A DNA stretch of 45,719 bases, taken from NCBI GenBank assembly GCA_016179185.1, contig JACORW010000078.1:1-45719 (forward strand), read 5' to 3'. Numbering within the stretch: the stretch's first letter is position 1; each line of letters opens with the position of its first letter. Below the pieces are notes generated by a model. It searched no databases, had not been told where the DNA came from, and worked only from the letters and a program-made list of their open reading frames with translations. This stretch comes from Gammaproteobacteria bacterium (GTDB lineage Bacteria > Pseudomonadota > Gammaproteobacteria > Eutrophobiales > Eutrophobiaceae). Positions 1 to 8,533 of the stretch are shown here, piece after piece. Position numbers and translations under genes: made by a program.

Positions 1-135
1 CGCGCCGCTTGCCGGAATTATCAGGACGCCGAAATTCTCCGTCCAGTTCTTTCCGCCGATCCCGGCATGTAACCGTGAACCCCGATGTTACAATTCCCGC
101 CGCGACGTATACGGCAGAATCGCCGGGAGCAGCCC
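1..135 (+). promoter_or_regulatory. Upstream region of yicC
   Basis: No gene can be supported here. A perfect 6-bp inverted repeat, TGTAAC (68-73) and GTTACA (87-92) with 13 bases between, overlaps a reasonable -10 hexamer TACAAT (89-94); no good -35 is visible. The arrangement fits a promoter with an overlapping operator for yicC, but that is inference. In many gammaproteobacteria rph lies divergently upstream of yicC. The first 45 bases read on the minus strand do not give a convincing rph start. Confidence 0.3.
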
Positions 136-996
136 TTGATTCAGAGCATGACCGCATTCGGGCGGGTGGAGCGCCAGACCCGTTGGGGCCCCGCAGTGTG
201 CGAGGTGCGCACCGTCAATCACCGCTATCTGGAGGTCGCGCTACGGCTGCCGGAGGATCTGCGCGCCCTCGAAACCGTCATGCGTGACCGCATCACTGCC
301 CGCCTCGGCCGCGGCAAGGTTGACTGTCTGCTACGACTCGACCGGCACGATGCCGGCGATGAACCGCTCGCGGTCAATCACGCCCTGGTGCGGCAGTTGC
401 TTGCTGCCGCGCAATCACTCCCGCTGGCCAATGCGGCGCCGGTGCAGCCGCTGGAGGTATTGCGCTGGCCCGGCGTGCTCAACCGCGGCGTGCCCGACCT
501 TTCCGCCATGGGCGATGCAATGCTGCCGTTGCTGGACGCTGCGCTGGATGCGGTCGTGGACACCCGCCGCCGCGAGGGTGCGCGCATCCGGACGCTGTTG
601 CTTGAGCGCTGCGCGGCCATCGGCAACATCACGGCGAAAGTCCGCGGGCTGATTCCGGAGATTATCGCCGCGATCCGCGAACGCTATCTGCAGCGGGCGC
701 GGGAGATTGACGTGCAACTGGATCGGGACCGGCTGGAACAGGAGATTCTGCTGTTGGTGCAAAAACTGGATGTGGCCGAGGAACTGGACCGCCTTGAGGC
801 CCACCTGGACGAGGTGCGGCGCGTCCTGGACCAGCAGCAACCCGCCGGGCGACGGCTGGACTTTCTGCTGCAGGAACTGAACCGCGAGGCCAATACCCTG
901 GGTGCCAAGGCGGGGACGGTGGAATCCGGCAGTGCCTCCGTGGACCTCAAGGTGCTGATTGAACAGATGCGCGAGCAGGTCCAGAACGTGGAATGA
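136..996 (+). CDS. yicC: YicC/YloC family endoribonuclease
   Basis: Encodes a 286-residue YicC-family protein; E. coli YicC is 287 residues and acts as a cytosolic endoribonuclease in RNA turnover. A TTG start at 136 is chosen because it gives the family N-terminus MIQSMTAFGR and has GGGAG six bases upstream; the first in-frame ATG at 85 would add 17 atypical residues. The N-terminal half has the conserved EVRTVNHRYLEV stretch. The C-terminal DUF1732 part contains RLDFLLQELNREANTLGAKA followed by DLKVLIEQMREQVQNVE, both diagnostic. gmk starts 4 bases after the stop, so the two are probably co-transcribed. Function is from family knowledge. Confidence 0.93.
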   Translation: MIQSMTAFGRVERQTRWGPAVCEVRTVNHRYLEVALRLPEDLRALETVMRDRITARLGRGKVDCLLRLDRHDAGDEPLAVNHALVRQLLAAAQSLPLANAAPVQPLEVLRWPGVLNRGVPDLSAMGDAMLPLLDAALDAVVDTRRREGARIRTLLLERCAAIGNITAKVRGLIPEIIAAIRERYLQRAREIDVQLDRDRLEQEILLLVQKLDVAEELDRLEAHLDEVRRVLDQQQPAGRRLDFLLQELNREANTLGAKAGTVESGSASVDLKVLIEQMREQVQNVE

Positions 997-1000
997 GATC

Positions 1001-1615
1001 GTGACCCGTACCGGCAACCTGATCGTGATTTCGTCCCCTTCCGGCGGCGGCAAGACCACGCTGGTGCGGGCGCTGGCCGGCGCGGACCCCGATTTGCGCG
1101 TGTCGGTGTCGCACACGACGCGCCCGCGACGCAATGGGGAGCAGGATGGGGTCGCTTATCACTTTGTTGACGAGCCGGCATTCAAGAAGCTGATCGCGGC
1201 GAATGCATTTCTTGAGCATGCGTGCGTCTTCGATCACTATTATGGCACCTCGAAACGCTGGGTGAATGAGCAGCTTGCCGGGGGAGTGGATGTGATCCTG
1301 GAGATCGACTGGCAGGGGGCGCGCCAGATCCGGGGGATGTTTCCGGACGCGGTTTCCATATTCATACTGCCCCCGAGCCTTGCGCTGCTGGAGCAACGCC
1401 TGCGGGGGCGTGGCGACGGCGACGCCGTCGTGGCGCGCCGCATGCAGGACGCGCGGAGCGAACTGTCCCATTACCGGGAATACGAATACCTGGTCGTGAA
1501 TGCCGACCTGGCGCAGGCCCGGGCGGATCTGCACGCCATCGTCCATGCCGCGCGCTTGAGTTACCGGCTGCATTCCGCGACCCTTGATGCCCACGTGGCG
1601 GAAATGTTGCGGTGA
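1001..1615 (+). CDS. gmk: Guanylate kinase
   Basis: Converts GMP and ATP to GDP and ADP in the cytosol, an essential step in guanine nucleotide supply. The P-loop SSPSGGGKTTL is at residues 10-20. It is followed by the GMP-binding region with SHTTRPRRNGEQDGVAYHFV and by the EIDWQGARQI segment. A GTG start at 1001 gives 204 residues (E. coli 207) and puts the P-loop at the usual distance from the N-terminus; an upstream ATG at 959 lies inside yicC and would add 14 residues. It is followed by rpoZ and spoT, so GMP kinase, RNA polymerase omega and the (p)ppGpp enzyme are neighbours as in enterobacteria. Confidence 0.95.
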   Translation: MTRTGNLIVISSPSGGGKTTLVRALAGADPDLRVSVSHTTRPRRNGEQDGVAYHFVDEPAFKKLIAANAFLEHACVFDHYYGTSKRWVNEQLAGGVDVILEIDWQGARQIRGMFPDAVSIFILPPSLALLEQRLRGRGDGDAVVARRMQDARSELSHYREYEYLVVNADLAQARADLHAIVHAARLSYRLHSATLDAHVAEMLR

Positions 1616-1710
1616 GGCGGGGCTTCCAGTAGACTTCGCGGCCCTTCGATACACTGAACGCGCGGCATTGCGGCCGTGCCACTCGACACAATCCGACTTG
1701 AGGATCTCCC

Positions 1711-1986
1711 ATGGCGCGGCTGACTGTAGAAGAATGTCTGAATCTCATCCCGAACCGTTACGACCTGGTGCTCCTGGCCAGTAAACGGACGCGCCAGCTG
1801 GCCCTGGGCGCGGATGCGCTGGTGGACGAACAGGGCGACAAGCCAACGGTCATCGCGCTGCGCGAAATCGAGGCCGGTCTGGTCACGATCTCGAATATAG
1901 ACAGCATGGGCAGGCCGCCGGCAGAGGACTCCCTCACCACGATGGGGTTCCCGCCGCTGCCGGAACCCCGCGAAGACCGCGACTGA
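1711..1986 (+). CDS. rpoZ: RNA polymerase omega subunit
   Basis: Encodes a 91-residue omega subunit, the same length as the E. coli protein. Omega helps fold and assemble beta-prime and forms part of the ppGpp site 1 on RNA polymerase. The conserved N-terminal block [10 protein letters not shown], the segment [20 protein letters not shown] and the IALREIEAG segment are all present. GAGGAT lies 6 bases before the ATG. The tail after residue 65 is proline- and acid-rich and typically variable. The gene is 95 bases after gmk and more than 750 bases before spoT. In enterobacteria the rpoZ-spoT gap is short, so the gap is notable. Confidence 0.96.
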   Translation: MARLTVEECLNLIPNRYDLVLLASKRTRQLALGADALVDEQGDKPTVIALREIEAGLVTISNIDSMGRPPAEDSLTTMGFPPLPEPREDRD

Positions 1987-2743
1987 GCAGTAAAGCAGCC
2001 CACCGAGCGTATCGGTCGCGGTGCGCGGCCGGCTTTCATGTTCGAGAACTTGCGGTAATACTGAGGCACCATTGCCGCCCGCCGGTCGGGTCGTGCCATC
2101 GGGTACTGCCGTCCGCTCCGCCCGTCCGCCAAGGCGCGGAACCCGGGCGCTTTCGTAATTCACCTCGGAAAAATCCTAACTTATTTCCTGACTTTGTGGT
2201 GAACGGATGGTTTCCGTTCTGGATATTCAACAACGCAGCGGGCGGGTGGCGCCGGGTGGCATCCTCCGCGCGCAGCGGAAGGGCCCCAAGAGCCTGGAAT
2301 ATCCATGGACGCGCGTCGCGAGACCGACGAGGCGGCCTGAAAGACGGCGTGGCGCGCAGCCAAAGCGTGCGAAGGCGTACTTTACGGTACGTTGAGCGCG
2401 CGGCGCGAGCACGCGCCGTTTTGCCGGCCAGATCGGCGGTCGCAGTAGCGGATTCATGGATAATCCAGGCTTAAGGATGGGTGGAGCGACCGATTCGCCT
2501 GGAGCGAATCGGGTCGTGCGAAGCACGCCCGAAGGGCGCAGGTCGTGGATGGCCTGCGACAACACGGAGAGATACACCCGGCGACAGGACCCGTCCGCGG
2601 TGGGCAACCCACGATGGCCTTCCAGCAAAGCCGTTGGACGTATTCGCTGTCGGTAATCCCAACTTTGAACAGCAGACCCCCATGACACAGCCGGTACCGT
2701 ACTCTGCATACACCCCCCAATAATCCGGGATAGAATTCCCGGC
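1987..2743. other. Hairpin-rich rpoZ-spoT intergenic region
   Basis: About 750 bases without a supportable gene; the several short reading frames have no family signature and cross the hairpins below. Clear structures are: a 7-bp stem at 2201-2219 (GAACGGA/TCCGTTC); an inverted pair GGATATTC (2221-2228) and GAATATCC (2297-2304); then consecutive hairpins at 2488-2515, 2515-2527, 2526-2538, 2538-2557 and 2600-2612. Two of these have GAA loops and one has a CAA loop. The density suggests a decayed palindromic repeat cluster or a structured leader or RNA. I see no T-run that would make a simple terminator. Confidence 0.55.
2488..2612. repeat. Array of short hairpins, REP-like
   Basis: Five back-to-back stem-loops: GAC-CGATTCGC with GCGAATC-GGGTC (2488-2515, one bulge), CGTGC-GAA-GCACG (2515-2527), CGCCC-GAA-GGGCG (2526-2538), GCAGG with CCTGC (2538-2557) and GTGGG-CAA-CCCAC (2600-2612). 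Neighbouring stems share boundary bases. The layout resembles REP/BIME clusters, but no second copy was found in the window, so membership in a repeat family is unproven. Confidence 0.5.
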
Positions 2744-2746
2744 ATG
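2708..2746 (+). promoter_or_regulatory. Candidate spoT promoter, possibly leaderless
   Basis: A good -10 hexamer TAGAAT (2731-2736) sits inside a perfect 6-bp inverted repeat CCGGGA/TCCCGG (2725-2742), immediately before the spoT ATG at 2744. A transcript starting about 7 bases after the -10 would begin at or next to the AUG. No Shine-Dalgarno sequence is visible before the ATG. No convincing -35 is seen, so the promoter call is tentative. Confidence 0.35.
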
Positions 2747-4864
2747 AGCGTCACCATCGAAGATTTGCAACGCCAGGTCAGCGACTACCTCCAGGCCGAT
2801 GAAGTGGATCGCGTGTTGCGCGCCTACGATTTCGGCGCCAAGGCGCACGAAGGTCAGCATCGCCTGAGCGGCGAACCGTACATCCACCATCCGCTCGAGG
2901 TGGCGCAGATCCTGGCCAACATGCACATGGACTCGCAGACGCTGATAGCGGCGATCCTGCATGACGTGATGGAGGACACGCGCACGGCCAAGGGGGAGAT
3001 CCAGCGGCGCTTCGGCAAGGGCGTCGCCGAACTGGTGGACGGCGTCAGCAAGCTGGCCCATCTGCCGTTCGACTCGCACGCGGAGACCGAGGCGCGCAAC
3101 TTCCGCAAGATGCTGATGGCCATGAGCAACGACATCCGCGTGATCCTCGTGAAGCTTGCGGATCGGCTGCACAACATGCGTACGCTGGACGCCCTGCCGC
3201 CGGAAAAGCGCCGGCGCATTGCCAGGGAAACGCTGGAAATCTACGCCCCCATCGCCCAGCGGCTGGGCATCAACAGCATCAGGCTGGAACTCGAGGAACT
3301 GGGATTCGCCGCGCTGCATCCGCTGCGCCACCGTATCCTCGCCGAGCAGGTGCGCAAGGCGCGCGGGCACCGCAAGGAAATCGTGGACAGGATCCGCACC
3401 GCGCTGAAACGCCGCCTGCGGCAGGAAAAGATCCGCGCCCAGATCCTCGGCCGCGAGAAGCACCTGCACGGCATCTACCTGAAGATGCGCAGCAAGGGGC
3501 TGTCGTTTGACGAGGTGTACGACATGTTCGCGTTCCGCATCGTCGTGGACAGCGCGGACGACTGTTACCGGGTGGTCGGCACGGTGCACAACCTGTACAA
3601 GCCGGTGCCGGGAAAATTCAAGGACTACATTGCCATTCCCAAATCCAACGGTTATCAGTCGCTGCACACGGTGCTGTTCGGCCCGTTCGGCATCCCCATC
3701 GAGGTGCAGATCCGCACGCGCGAGATGGACGACGTCGCCGAGGCCGGTATTGCCGCCCACTGGCTGTACAAGTCCGGCAGCGCCAGCGAGCGCAGCGGCG
3801 CGCACAAACGCGCCCGGGAGTGGCTGCGCCGGATCATGGAAATGCAGATCAGCTCCGGCAACCCGCAGGAGTTTCTGGAGAACGTGAAGGTCGATCTGTT
3901 TCCGGAATCCGTGTATGTGTTCACGCCCAAAGGGAAGATTGTCGAACTGCCGCGCAATGCGACCGCCGTGGATTTCGCCTATGCCATCCACACCGATGTC
4001 GGCAACACCTGTGTCGGCGTCCGCATTGACCGGCGCCTGTCGCCGCTCGGCACGCGCCTGCTCACCGGCCAGACCGTGGAGGTCGTGACCGCCCCCGGCG
4101 CGCATCCCAACCCGGCCTGGCTGAATTTTGCCGTCACTGCCAAGGCGCGCTCCAATATCCGCCATCACCTGAAGCAACTGCAGCTTGATGAGGCCGCCGG
4201 ACTGGGCAAGCGGCTCATCGTCCGCGAGCTCCAGTCGCACGCTGCGAGCTATGACACCATCCAGCCGGGGCAACTGAAGCGGGTACTGGACGAATATCAC
4301 CTGGGCTCCGAGGAGCAGTTGTTGCAGGAGGTGGGCCTCGGCAATCGCATGGCGCCGATTATTGCGCGCCAGTTGCTGGATGACTGGGCCGCGGCGCCGC
4401 CGCAGCTCAAACCGGCCGGCACTGCGGCGCCGCTGTTGATCCGGGGTTCCGAGGGCCTGGTGGTCAATTTTCCCAAGTGCTGCCGGCCGATCCCGGGCGA
4501 TCCGATCCTCGGTTTCGTCACCGCCGGACGCGGCATTGTCGTGCACCATCAGTCCTGTACCAACGTCGCCGAGTACCGCAACCATCCGGACAAATGGATC
4601 AACGTGGAATGGGAGGCCGGCATTGACGGGGAGTTTCCGACCAACATGCGCGTTGAGGTGACCAACCAGCGCGGCGTGCTGGCCAAGATTGCGTCCGTGA
4701 TCGCCGACCAGGAGGCCAACATCGTCAACGTCGAAATGAAGGACAAGGATGATCGCTACACGACGTTGAAGTTCGTGGTGGAGGTCCGCGACCGTGTCCA
4801 CCTCGCCCAGGTGATGCGCCGCATCCGCGCACTGAAGCACGTGGCGCGAATCAGCCGCAGGTGA
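2744..4864 (+). CDS. spoT: Bifunctional (p)ppGpp synthetase/hydrolase SpoT
   Basis: A 706-residue RelA/SpoT homologue that makes and degrades (p)ppGpp. The HD hydrolase domain (about residues 20-200) has YIHHPLEVA with H48/H49, the HD pair at 73-74 in ILHDVMEDT and a later LADRLHNMRTL, so hydrolase activity should be intact. The synthetase domain (about 235-350) contains DYIAIPKSNGYQSLHT and EVQIRTREMDDVAE. The loop before it reads KFKD where bifunctional enzymes usually have RxKD; the charge is retained. A TGS domain (about 385-445), a conserved FPKCCRPIPGD cysteine-pair region and a C-terminal ACT domain (about 630-700) follow. The ATG is chosen because it gives the normal N-terminus. Confidence 0.96.
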   Translation: MSVTIEDLQRQVSDYLQADEVDRVLRAYDFGAKAHEGQHRLSGEPYIHHPLEVAQILANMHMDSQTLIAAILHDVMEDTRTAKGEIQRRFGKGVAELVDGVSKLAHLPFDSHAETEARNFRKMLMAMSNDIRVILVKLADRLHNMRTLDALPPEKRRRIARETLEIYAPIAQRLGINSIRLELEELGFAALHPLRHRILAEQVRKARGHRKEIVDRIRTALKRRLRQEKIRAQILGREKHLHGIYLKMRSKGLSFDEVYDMFAFRIVVDSADDCYRVVGTVHNLYKPVPGKFKDYIAIPKSNGYQSLHTVLFGPFGIPIEVQIRTREMDDVAEAGIAAHWLYKSGSASERSGAHKRAREWLRRIMEMQISSGNPQEFLENVKVDLFPESVYVFTPKGKIVELPRNATAVDFAYAIHTDVGNTCVGVRIDRRLSPLGTRLLTGQTVEVVTAPGAHPNPAWLNFAVTAKARSNIRHHLKQLQLDEAAGLGKRLIVRELQSHAASYDTIQPGQLKRVLDEYHLGSEEQLLQEVGLGNRMAPIIARQLLDDWAAAPPQLKPAGTAAPLLIRGSEGLVVNFPKCCRPIPGDPILGFVTAGRGIVVHHQSCTNVAEYRNHPDKWINVEWEAGIDGEFPTNMRVEVTNQRGVLAKIASVIADQEANIVNVEMKDKDDRYTTLKFVVEVRDRVHLAQVMRRIRALKHVARISRR

Positions 4865-5062
4865 AGAAGTGGCTGGTGGCTGGTGACATGCGCTGGTCTT
4901 AAGAACGTAATCGAAATCCTGTATCTGGGTCCGGCTTTCATTCGGGCTCAAATCAATGATCGATCCACTAGCCACCAGCCACCAGCCACCAGTCACGGAT
5001 TCACCGATCCGGTTCAATAGCATCCCTTCCCGCACAGCGCGTGAACCCGGATAATGCGATTT
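4865..5062. repeat. Inverted CTGGTGGCTGG repeat pair after spoT
   Basis: Directly after the spoT stop, tandem TGGCTGG units (4869-4887) face a complementary run of CCACCAG units (about 4966-4996). Together they form a long imperfect inverted repeat with about 80 bases between the arms. The intervening bases contain no gene. The last ten bases of the window (45710-45719) read GACTGGTGGC and may begin another copy. Nature unknown; such simple satellite-like inverted repeats are probably mobile or slippage-derived. Confidence 0.5.
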
Positions 5063-5449
5063 ATGTCGAAAACCATCATCTCCACTTCCGACGCGCCCCG
5101 GGCCATCGGCCCGTATTCACAGGCGGTTGCGCACGGCAACACGGTCTACCTTTCCGGACAGATTGCACTGGATCCGCAGACGATGGAGCTCGTACCCGGC
5201 GATTGCCGCGCACAGGCCGAACAGGTGTTTCGAAATCTCGCCGCGGTTGCGACGACGGCGGGCGCGAGCCTTGCCGGGGCCGTCAAGGTCAATGTCTATC
5301 TCACCGATCTGTCCAACTTCCCGGTAGTCAACGAGGTCATGGCCCGCTGGTTCAAGGAGCCCTACCCGGCACGCGCCACCGTCGGCGTGGCAGCGCTGCC
5401 GCGCGGCGCGCTGGTGGAAGTGGATGCGGTGCTGGTCGCGAGCGCGTGA
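5063..5449 (+). CDS. ridA: RidA family enamine/imine deaminase
   Basis: A 128-residue RidA (YjgF/YER057c/UK114) protein that hydrolyses reactive 2-aminoacrylate-type enamines and imines formed by PLP enzymes in the cytosol. The N-terminus [14 protein letters not shown], the [10 protein letters not shown] stretch and the C-terminal [20 protein letters not shown] with the expected substrate-binding arginine are all present. The second ATG (5063) is preferred over 5054 because it gives the family start MSKTIIST. The gene sits between spoT and recG, where E. coli has trmH. Its 3' end lies 49 bases before the chosen recG start. Confidence 0.93.
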   Translation: MSKTIISTSDAPRAIGPYSQAVAHGNTVYLSGQIALDPQTMELVPGDCRAQAEQVFRNLAAVATTAGASLAGAVKVNVYLTDLSNFPVVNEVMARWFKEPYPARATVGVAALPRGALVEVDAVLVASA

Positions 5450-5498
5450 CGCAATACCGGGTTTTGCATCACGCCGCCAACCTGGAACAGGGACGGCA

Positions 5499-7592
5499 TT
5501 GCCGACAACCCCGCGCCTGACCACGCCGCTGGGCAGGATGCCCGGCGTGGGCCCCGCCACGGAATCCAGGCTGGCAAGGCTCGGACTTCGAAGCCTTGGG
5601 GATCTGCTGTTTCACCTGCCGCTGCGCTACATCGATCGCACGCGCATCACGCCCATGGGCAGCCTGCGCCCCGGCGACGAGGCGCTGCTGCAGGGGCGGA
5701 TTGAATTGTGCCAGATCCGGTTCGGCCGGCGCCGCAGCCTGCTGTGCCGCCTGAGTGACGGCACCGGATCGATCCTGCTGCGTTTCTTTCATTTCAACCG
5801 GACCCAACAGGCCATGCTGGAGCACGGCGCGATCCTGCGCTGCTGGGGGCAGGTACGCGCCGGTCCGCAGGCACTGGAAATGATCCACCCGGAATACCGC
5901 CGCATTCACGACGCCGAGCGGGATGAGCTGGAGCAGGCGCTGACGCCGGTTTACCCGACCACGGAGCGCCTTCCCCAATCCGTGTTGCGGCGGCTCGCGG
6001 CCGCGGCGCTCGCGGCGGTGGAGCAGGAACCGGAGGCATTGGGAGAACTTGTTCCGGAGCGCGTGATCCGCGGGCTCGCGCTGCCGTCACTGCGCGATGC
6101 GGTCATGCAGATGCACCTGCCGCCGCCCGGCATGGACATGGAGCAACTGCTCGCCGGGCGGCATCCGGCGCAACGGCGGCTGGCATTCGACGAACTGCTA
6201 GCACACCAGATCAGTCTGCGCCTGTTGCGCAGGGAAGTGCGAACATTCACCGCCCCCGGACTCGTTGCCGCCGACAGCGAACCGATGCGGCATTTCTTCG
6301 GCAGGCTGCCGTTCAAACTGACGCGGGCACAGCGCCGGGCATTGAGAGACGTGCAGCGCGACCTGGCCGCCGACCGGCCAATGCTGCGCCTGGTGCAGGG
6401 GGATGTGGGCTCCGGCAAGACGGTGATTGCCGCGGCCGCGGCGATGCAGGCCATCGCCTCGGGATACCAGGCCGCGCTGATGGCGCCGACGGAACTGCTG
6501 GCCGAACAGCATTGCGGCAATCTATCGCAATGGTTTGCCGCGACCGGTATCCCGGTGGTCATGTTGACCGGCAGGGTCGGCGGCCGCGTGCGGCGGCAGG
6601 CACTGCAGCGGCTGGCCGGCGGCGAGCTGATGCTGGCCGTGGGGACGCATGCGCTGCTGCAGGAAGGCGTCAGCTTTGGGCGCCTCGGCCTCGCGATCAT
6701 TGACGAACAGCATCGCTTCGGCGTCCACCAGCGCCTGGCATTTCTGGAAAAAGGCAGTGCACCGGACTTTTTCCCGCACCAACTGGTGCTGACCGCGACA
6801 CCGATCCCGCGCACGCTGGCGATGACAATGTTCGCGGATCTCGACGTCAGTGTCATTGACGAACTCCCGCCGGGACGGAAACCCGTGCAGACGGTGGCCG
6901 CATCGTCCGAGCGGCGCGCGGAGGTCGTTCAGGCCATCCGTCACGCCGGTGCACAGGGCCGGCAGGCGTATTGGGTGTGCCCGCGCATCGAGGAAACCGA
7001 TGACGCGAATGTCCAGGCCGCGGAAGAAACGGCGCGGCTTCTGATCGAACAACTGCCTGCCATGCGCATCGGCCTAGTGCACGGCCGGATGCCGGCGCGG
7101 GAACGGGATGGCGTGATGCAGGCGTTTCGCGGCGGCGGCGTGCAGGTGCTGGTGGCAACCACCGTGATCGAGGTCGGCGTGGACGTTCCCGGCGCGACCC
7201 TGATGGTGATCGAAAACGCGGAACGGCTCGGGCTGGCGCAATTGCATCAGTTGCGCGGCCGCATCGGCCGCGGGAAGGACGCCAGCACCTGCGTGCTGCT
7301 GTACAAGCCGCCATTATCGGCGCTGGCGCGTGAGCGGCTCGAAACCATGCGCGCCACGGCGGACGGGTTTGTGATCGCGGAAAAGGACCTGGAGCTGCGC
7401 GGACCGGGGGAGTTGCTGGGCGCGCGCCAGACCGGTTTGCAGCGCATGCGCGTTGCCGATCTGGCGCGGGATGCCCGAATCCTGCCGCAGGTGCAGCGTG
7501 TTGCCGACCTGATGATCGAGCGCCATCCGGAACGGCTGCCGGAACTTACGCGGCGGTGGGTGATCCCGGAGCCCGCGCTCGGTGTCGTGTGA
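5499..7592 (+). CDS. recG: ATP-dependent DNA helicase RecG
   Basis: A 697-residue RecG (E. coli 693), a superfamily 2 translocase that reverses stalled replication forks and processes D-loops and Holliday junctions. The N-terminal wedge/OB region begins with MPGVGPATESRLARLGL-like sequence and contains DLLFHLPLRYIDRT. Helicase motifs include Walker A GDVGSGKTVIAAAAAM, the DEQH box in IIDEQHRFGVHQR and TATPIPRTLAMT. The ATTVIEVGVDVPGA and QLRGRIGRG motifs complete the set. The TTG start at 5499 is chosen because AGGGA lies 5 bases upstream and the length then matches the family; the ATG at 5424 would overlap ridA and add 25 unrelated residues. Confidence 0.96.
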   Translation: MPTTPRLTTPLGRMPGVGPATESRLARLGLRSLGDLLFHLPLRYIDRTRITPMGSLRPGDEALLQGRIELCQIRFGRRRSLLCRLSDGTGSILLRFFHFNRTQQAMLEHGAILRCWGQVRAGPQALEMIHPEYRRIHDAERDELEQALTPVYPTTERLPQSVLRRLAAAALAAVEQEPEALGELVPERVIRGLALPSLRDAVMQMHLPPPGMDMEQLLAGRHPAQRRLAFDELLAHQISLRLLRREVRTFTAPGLVAADSEPMRHFFGRLPFKLTRAQRRALRDVQRDLAADRPMLRLVQGDVGSGKTVIAAAAAMQAIASGYQAALMAPTELLAEQHCGNLSQWFAATGIPVVMLTGRVGGRVRRQALQRLAGGELMLAVGTHALLQEGVSFGRLGLAIIDEQHRFGVHQRLAFLEKGSAPDFFPHQLVLTATPIPRTLAMTMFADLDVSVIDELPPGRKPVQTVAASSERRAEVVQAIRHAGAQGRQAYWVCPRIEETDDANVQAAEETARLLIEQLPAMRIGLVHGRMPARERDGVMQAFRGGGVQVLVATTVIEVGVDVPGATLMVIENAERLGLAQLHQLRGRIGRGKDASTCVLLYKPPLSALARERLETMRATADGFVIAEKDLELRGPGELLGARQTGLQRMRVADLARDARILPQVQRVADLMIERHPERLPELTRRWVIPEPALGVV

Positions 7593-7633
7593 CCGCCTTT
7601 GCCCGCCCGCGTGCCGGCCGTAAGATATTCGCA

Positions 7634-8533
7634 ATGAAATCCGTTCCTGCAATGCCATTCCGGATCCCGGACTCGAACCGGCTGAGACTGTATGCCTCCC
7701 TGGCGCGCACGGACCGGCCCATTGGCAGCCTGCTGTTGTTGTGGCCGACACTGTGGGCACTGTGGATCGCCGCTGGCGGCACACCCGGTCCGCATCTGTT
7801 GCTGGTGTTTGTGCTGGGCGTGTTCCTGACCCGTTCCGGGGGCTGCGTATTGAACGATTATGCCGATCGCGAGCTGGACGGCAGCGTGAAACGGACCCGT
7901 GATCGGCCGCTGGCGGCCGGCAAGGTTTCGCCCGCGGAGGCGCTGACGCTGGCGGCGCTGTTTTTCTGCGCCGCGTTCCTGCTCGTGCTGACGACGAATC
8001 GTCTCACGATACTGCTGGCGTTTGCCGGCGCCGCGCTGGCCGCGATCTACCCGTACATGAAGCGCGTCACCTGGGTGCCGCAGTTTTTTCTCGGCCTGGC
8101 GTTCGGCTGGGGCATCCCCATGGCGTTCGCCGCCCAGACCGGCGGCGTCCCCGGCGTGGCATGGTTGCTGTTCATGGCCAATATCCTGTGGGCGATGATT
8201 TACGACACGATATATTCGATGGTCGATCGCGACGACGATCTGCGTCTCGGGGTGCGTTCAACGGCGATACTGTTTGACGATGCCGACACCACAATTATCG
8301 GTATCATGCAGATCATGATGCTGGGCGTGCTGACTGTGGTGAGCGTGAATCTCCGGCTGGGATTCTATTTTGATCTCGGCGTCGTGCTGGCCGGCGCCCA
8401 GTTTGTGTATCACCAGATTCTGATCCGGGAGCGGGATCGGGAAAGCTGCTTCCGCGCCTTCATGCGCAATAACTGGGTGGGACTCACGATCTTTGTCGGT
8501 GTGGTGTTGGCCACCGGAACCGGACTTTCATGA
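7634..8533 (+). CDS. ubiA: 4-hydroxybenzoate polyprenyltransferase
   Basis: A 299-residue integral membrane prenyltransferase that joins a polyprenyl diphosphate to 4-hydroxybenzoate in ubiquinone synthesis. The first Asp-rich motif is in NDYADRELDGSVKRTRDRPL. The second is in YDTIYSMVDRDDDLRLGVRS. About eight hydrophobic segments are readable, starting with GSLLLLWPTLWALWIAAGG. The ATG at 7634 removes an arginine-rich extension running back into recG. ubiC, the usual partner, is not in the window. The stop overlaps the next start by 4 bases, suggesting translational coupling with the M14 peptidase gene. Confidence 0.94.
   Translation: MKSVPAMPFRIPDSNRLRLYASLARTDRPIGSLLLLWPTLWALWIAAGGTPGPHLLLVFVLGVFLTRSGGCVLNDYADRELDGSVKRTRDRPLAAGKVSPAEALTLAALFFCAAFLLVLTTNRLTILLAFAGAALAAIYPYMKRVTWVPQFFLGLAFGWGIPMAFAAQTGGVPGVAWLLFMANILWAMIYDTIYSMVDRDDDLRLGVRSTAILFDDADTTIIGIMQIMMLGVLTVVSVNLRLGFYFDLGVVLAGAQFVYHQILIRERDRESCFRAFMRNNWVGLTIFVGVVLATGTGLS

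Noticed and set aside
1..60. Possible start of a divergent rph gene at the left edge
   Set aside because: One minus-strand frame reads RPDNSGKRRA, vaguely like the RNase PH start, but there is no start codon in the correct place and too little sequence.
2196..2474. Small open frames in the rpoZ-spoT gap
   Set aside because: Arg-rich, overlap inverted repeats, lack a Shine-Dalgarno and match no family I know.
2471..5035. An 854-codon open frame on the minus strand opposite spoT
   Set aside because: It is the mirror of a GC-rich coding gene, has a low-complexity His/Asp/Arg-rich composition and no domain. The plus-strand SpoT is unmistakable.
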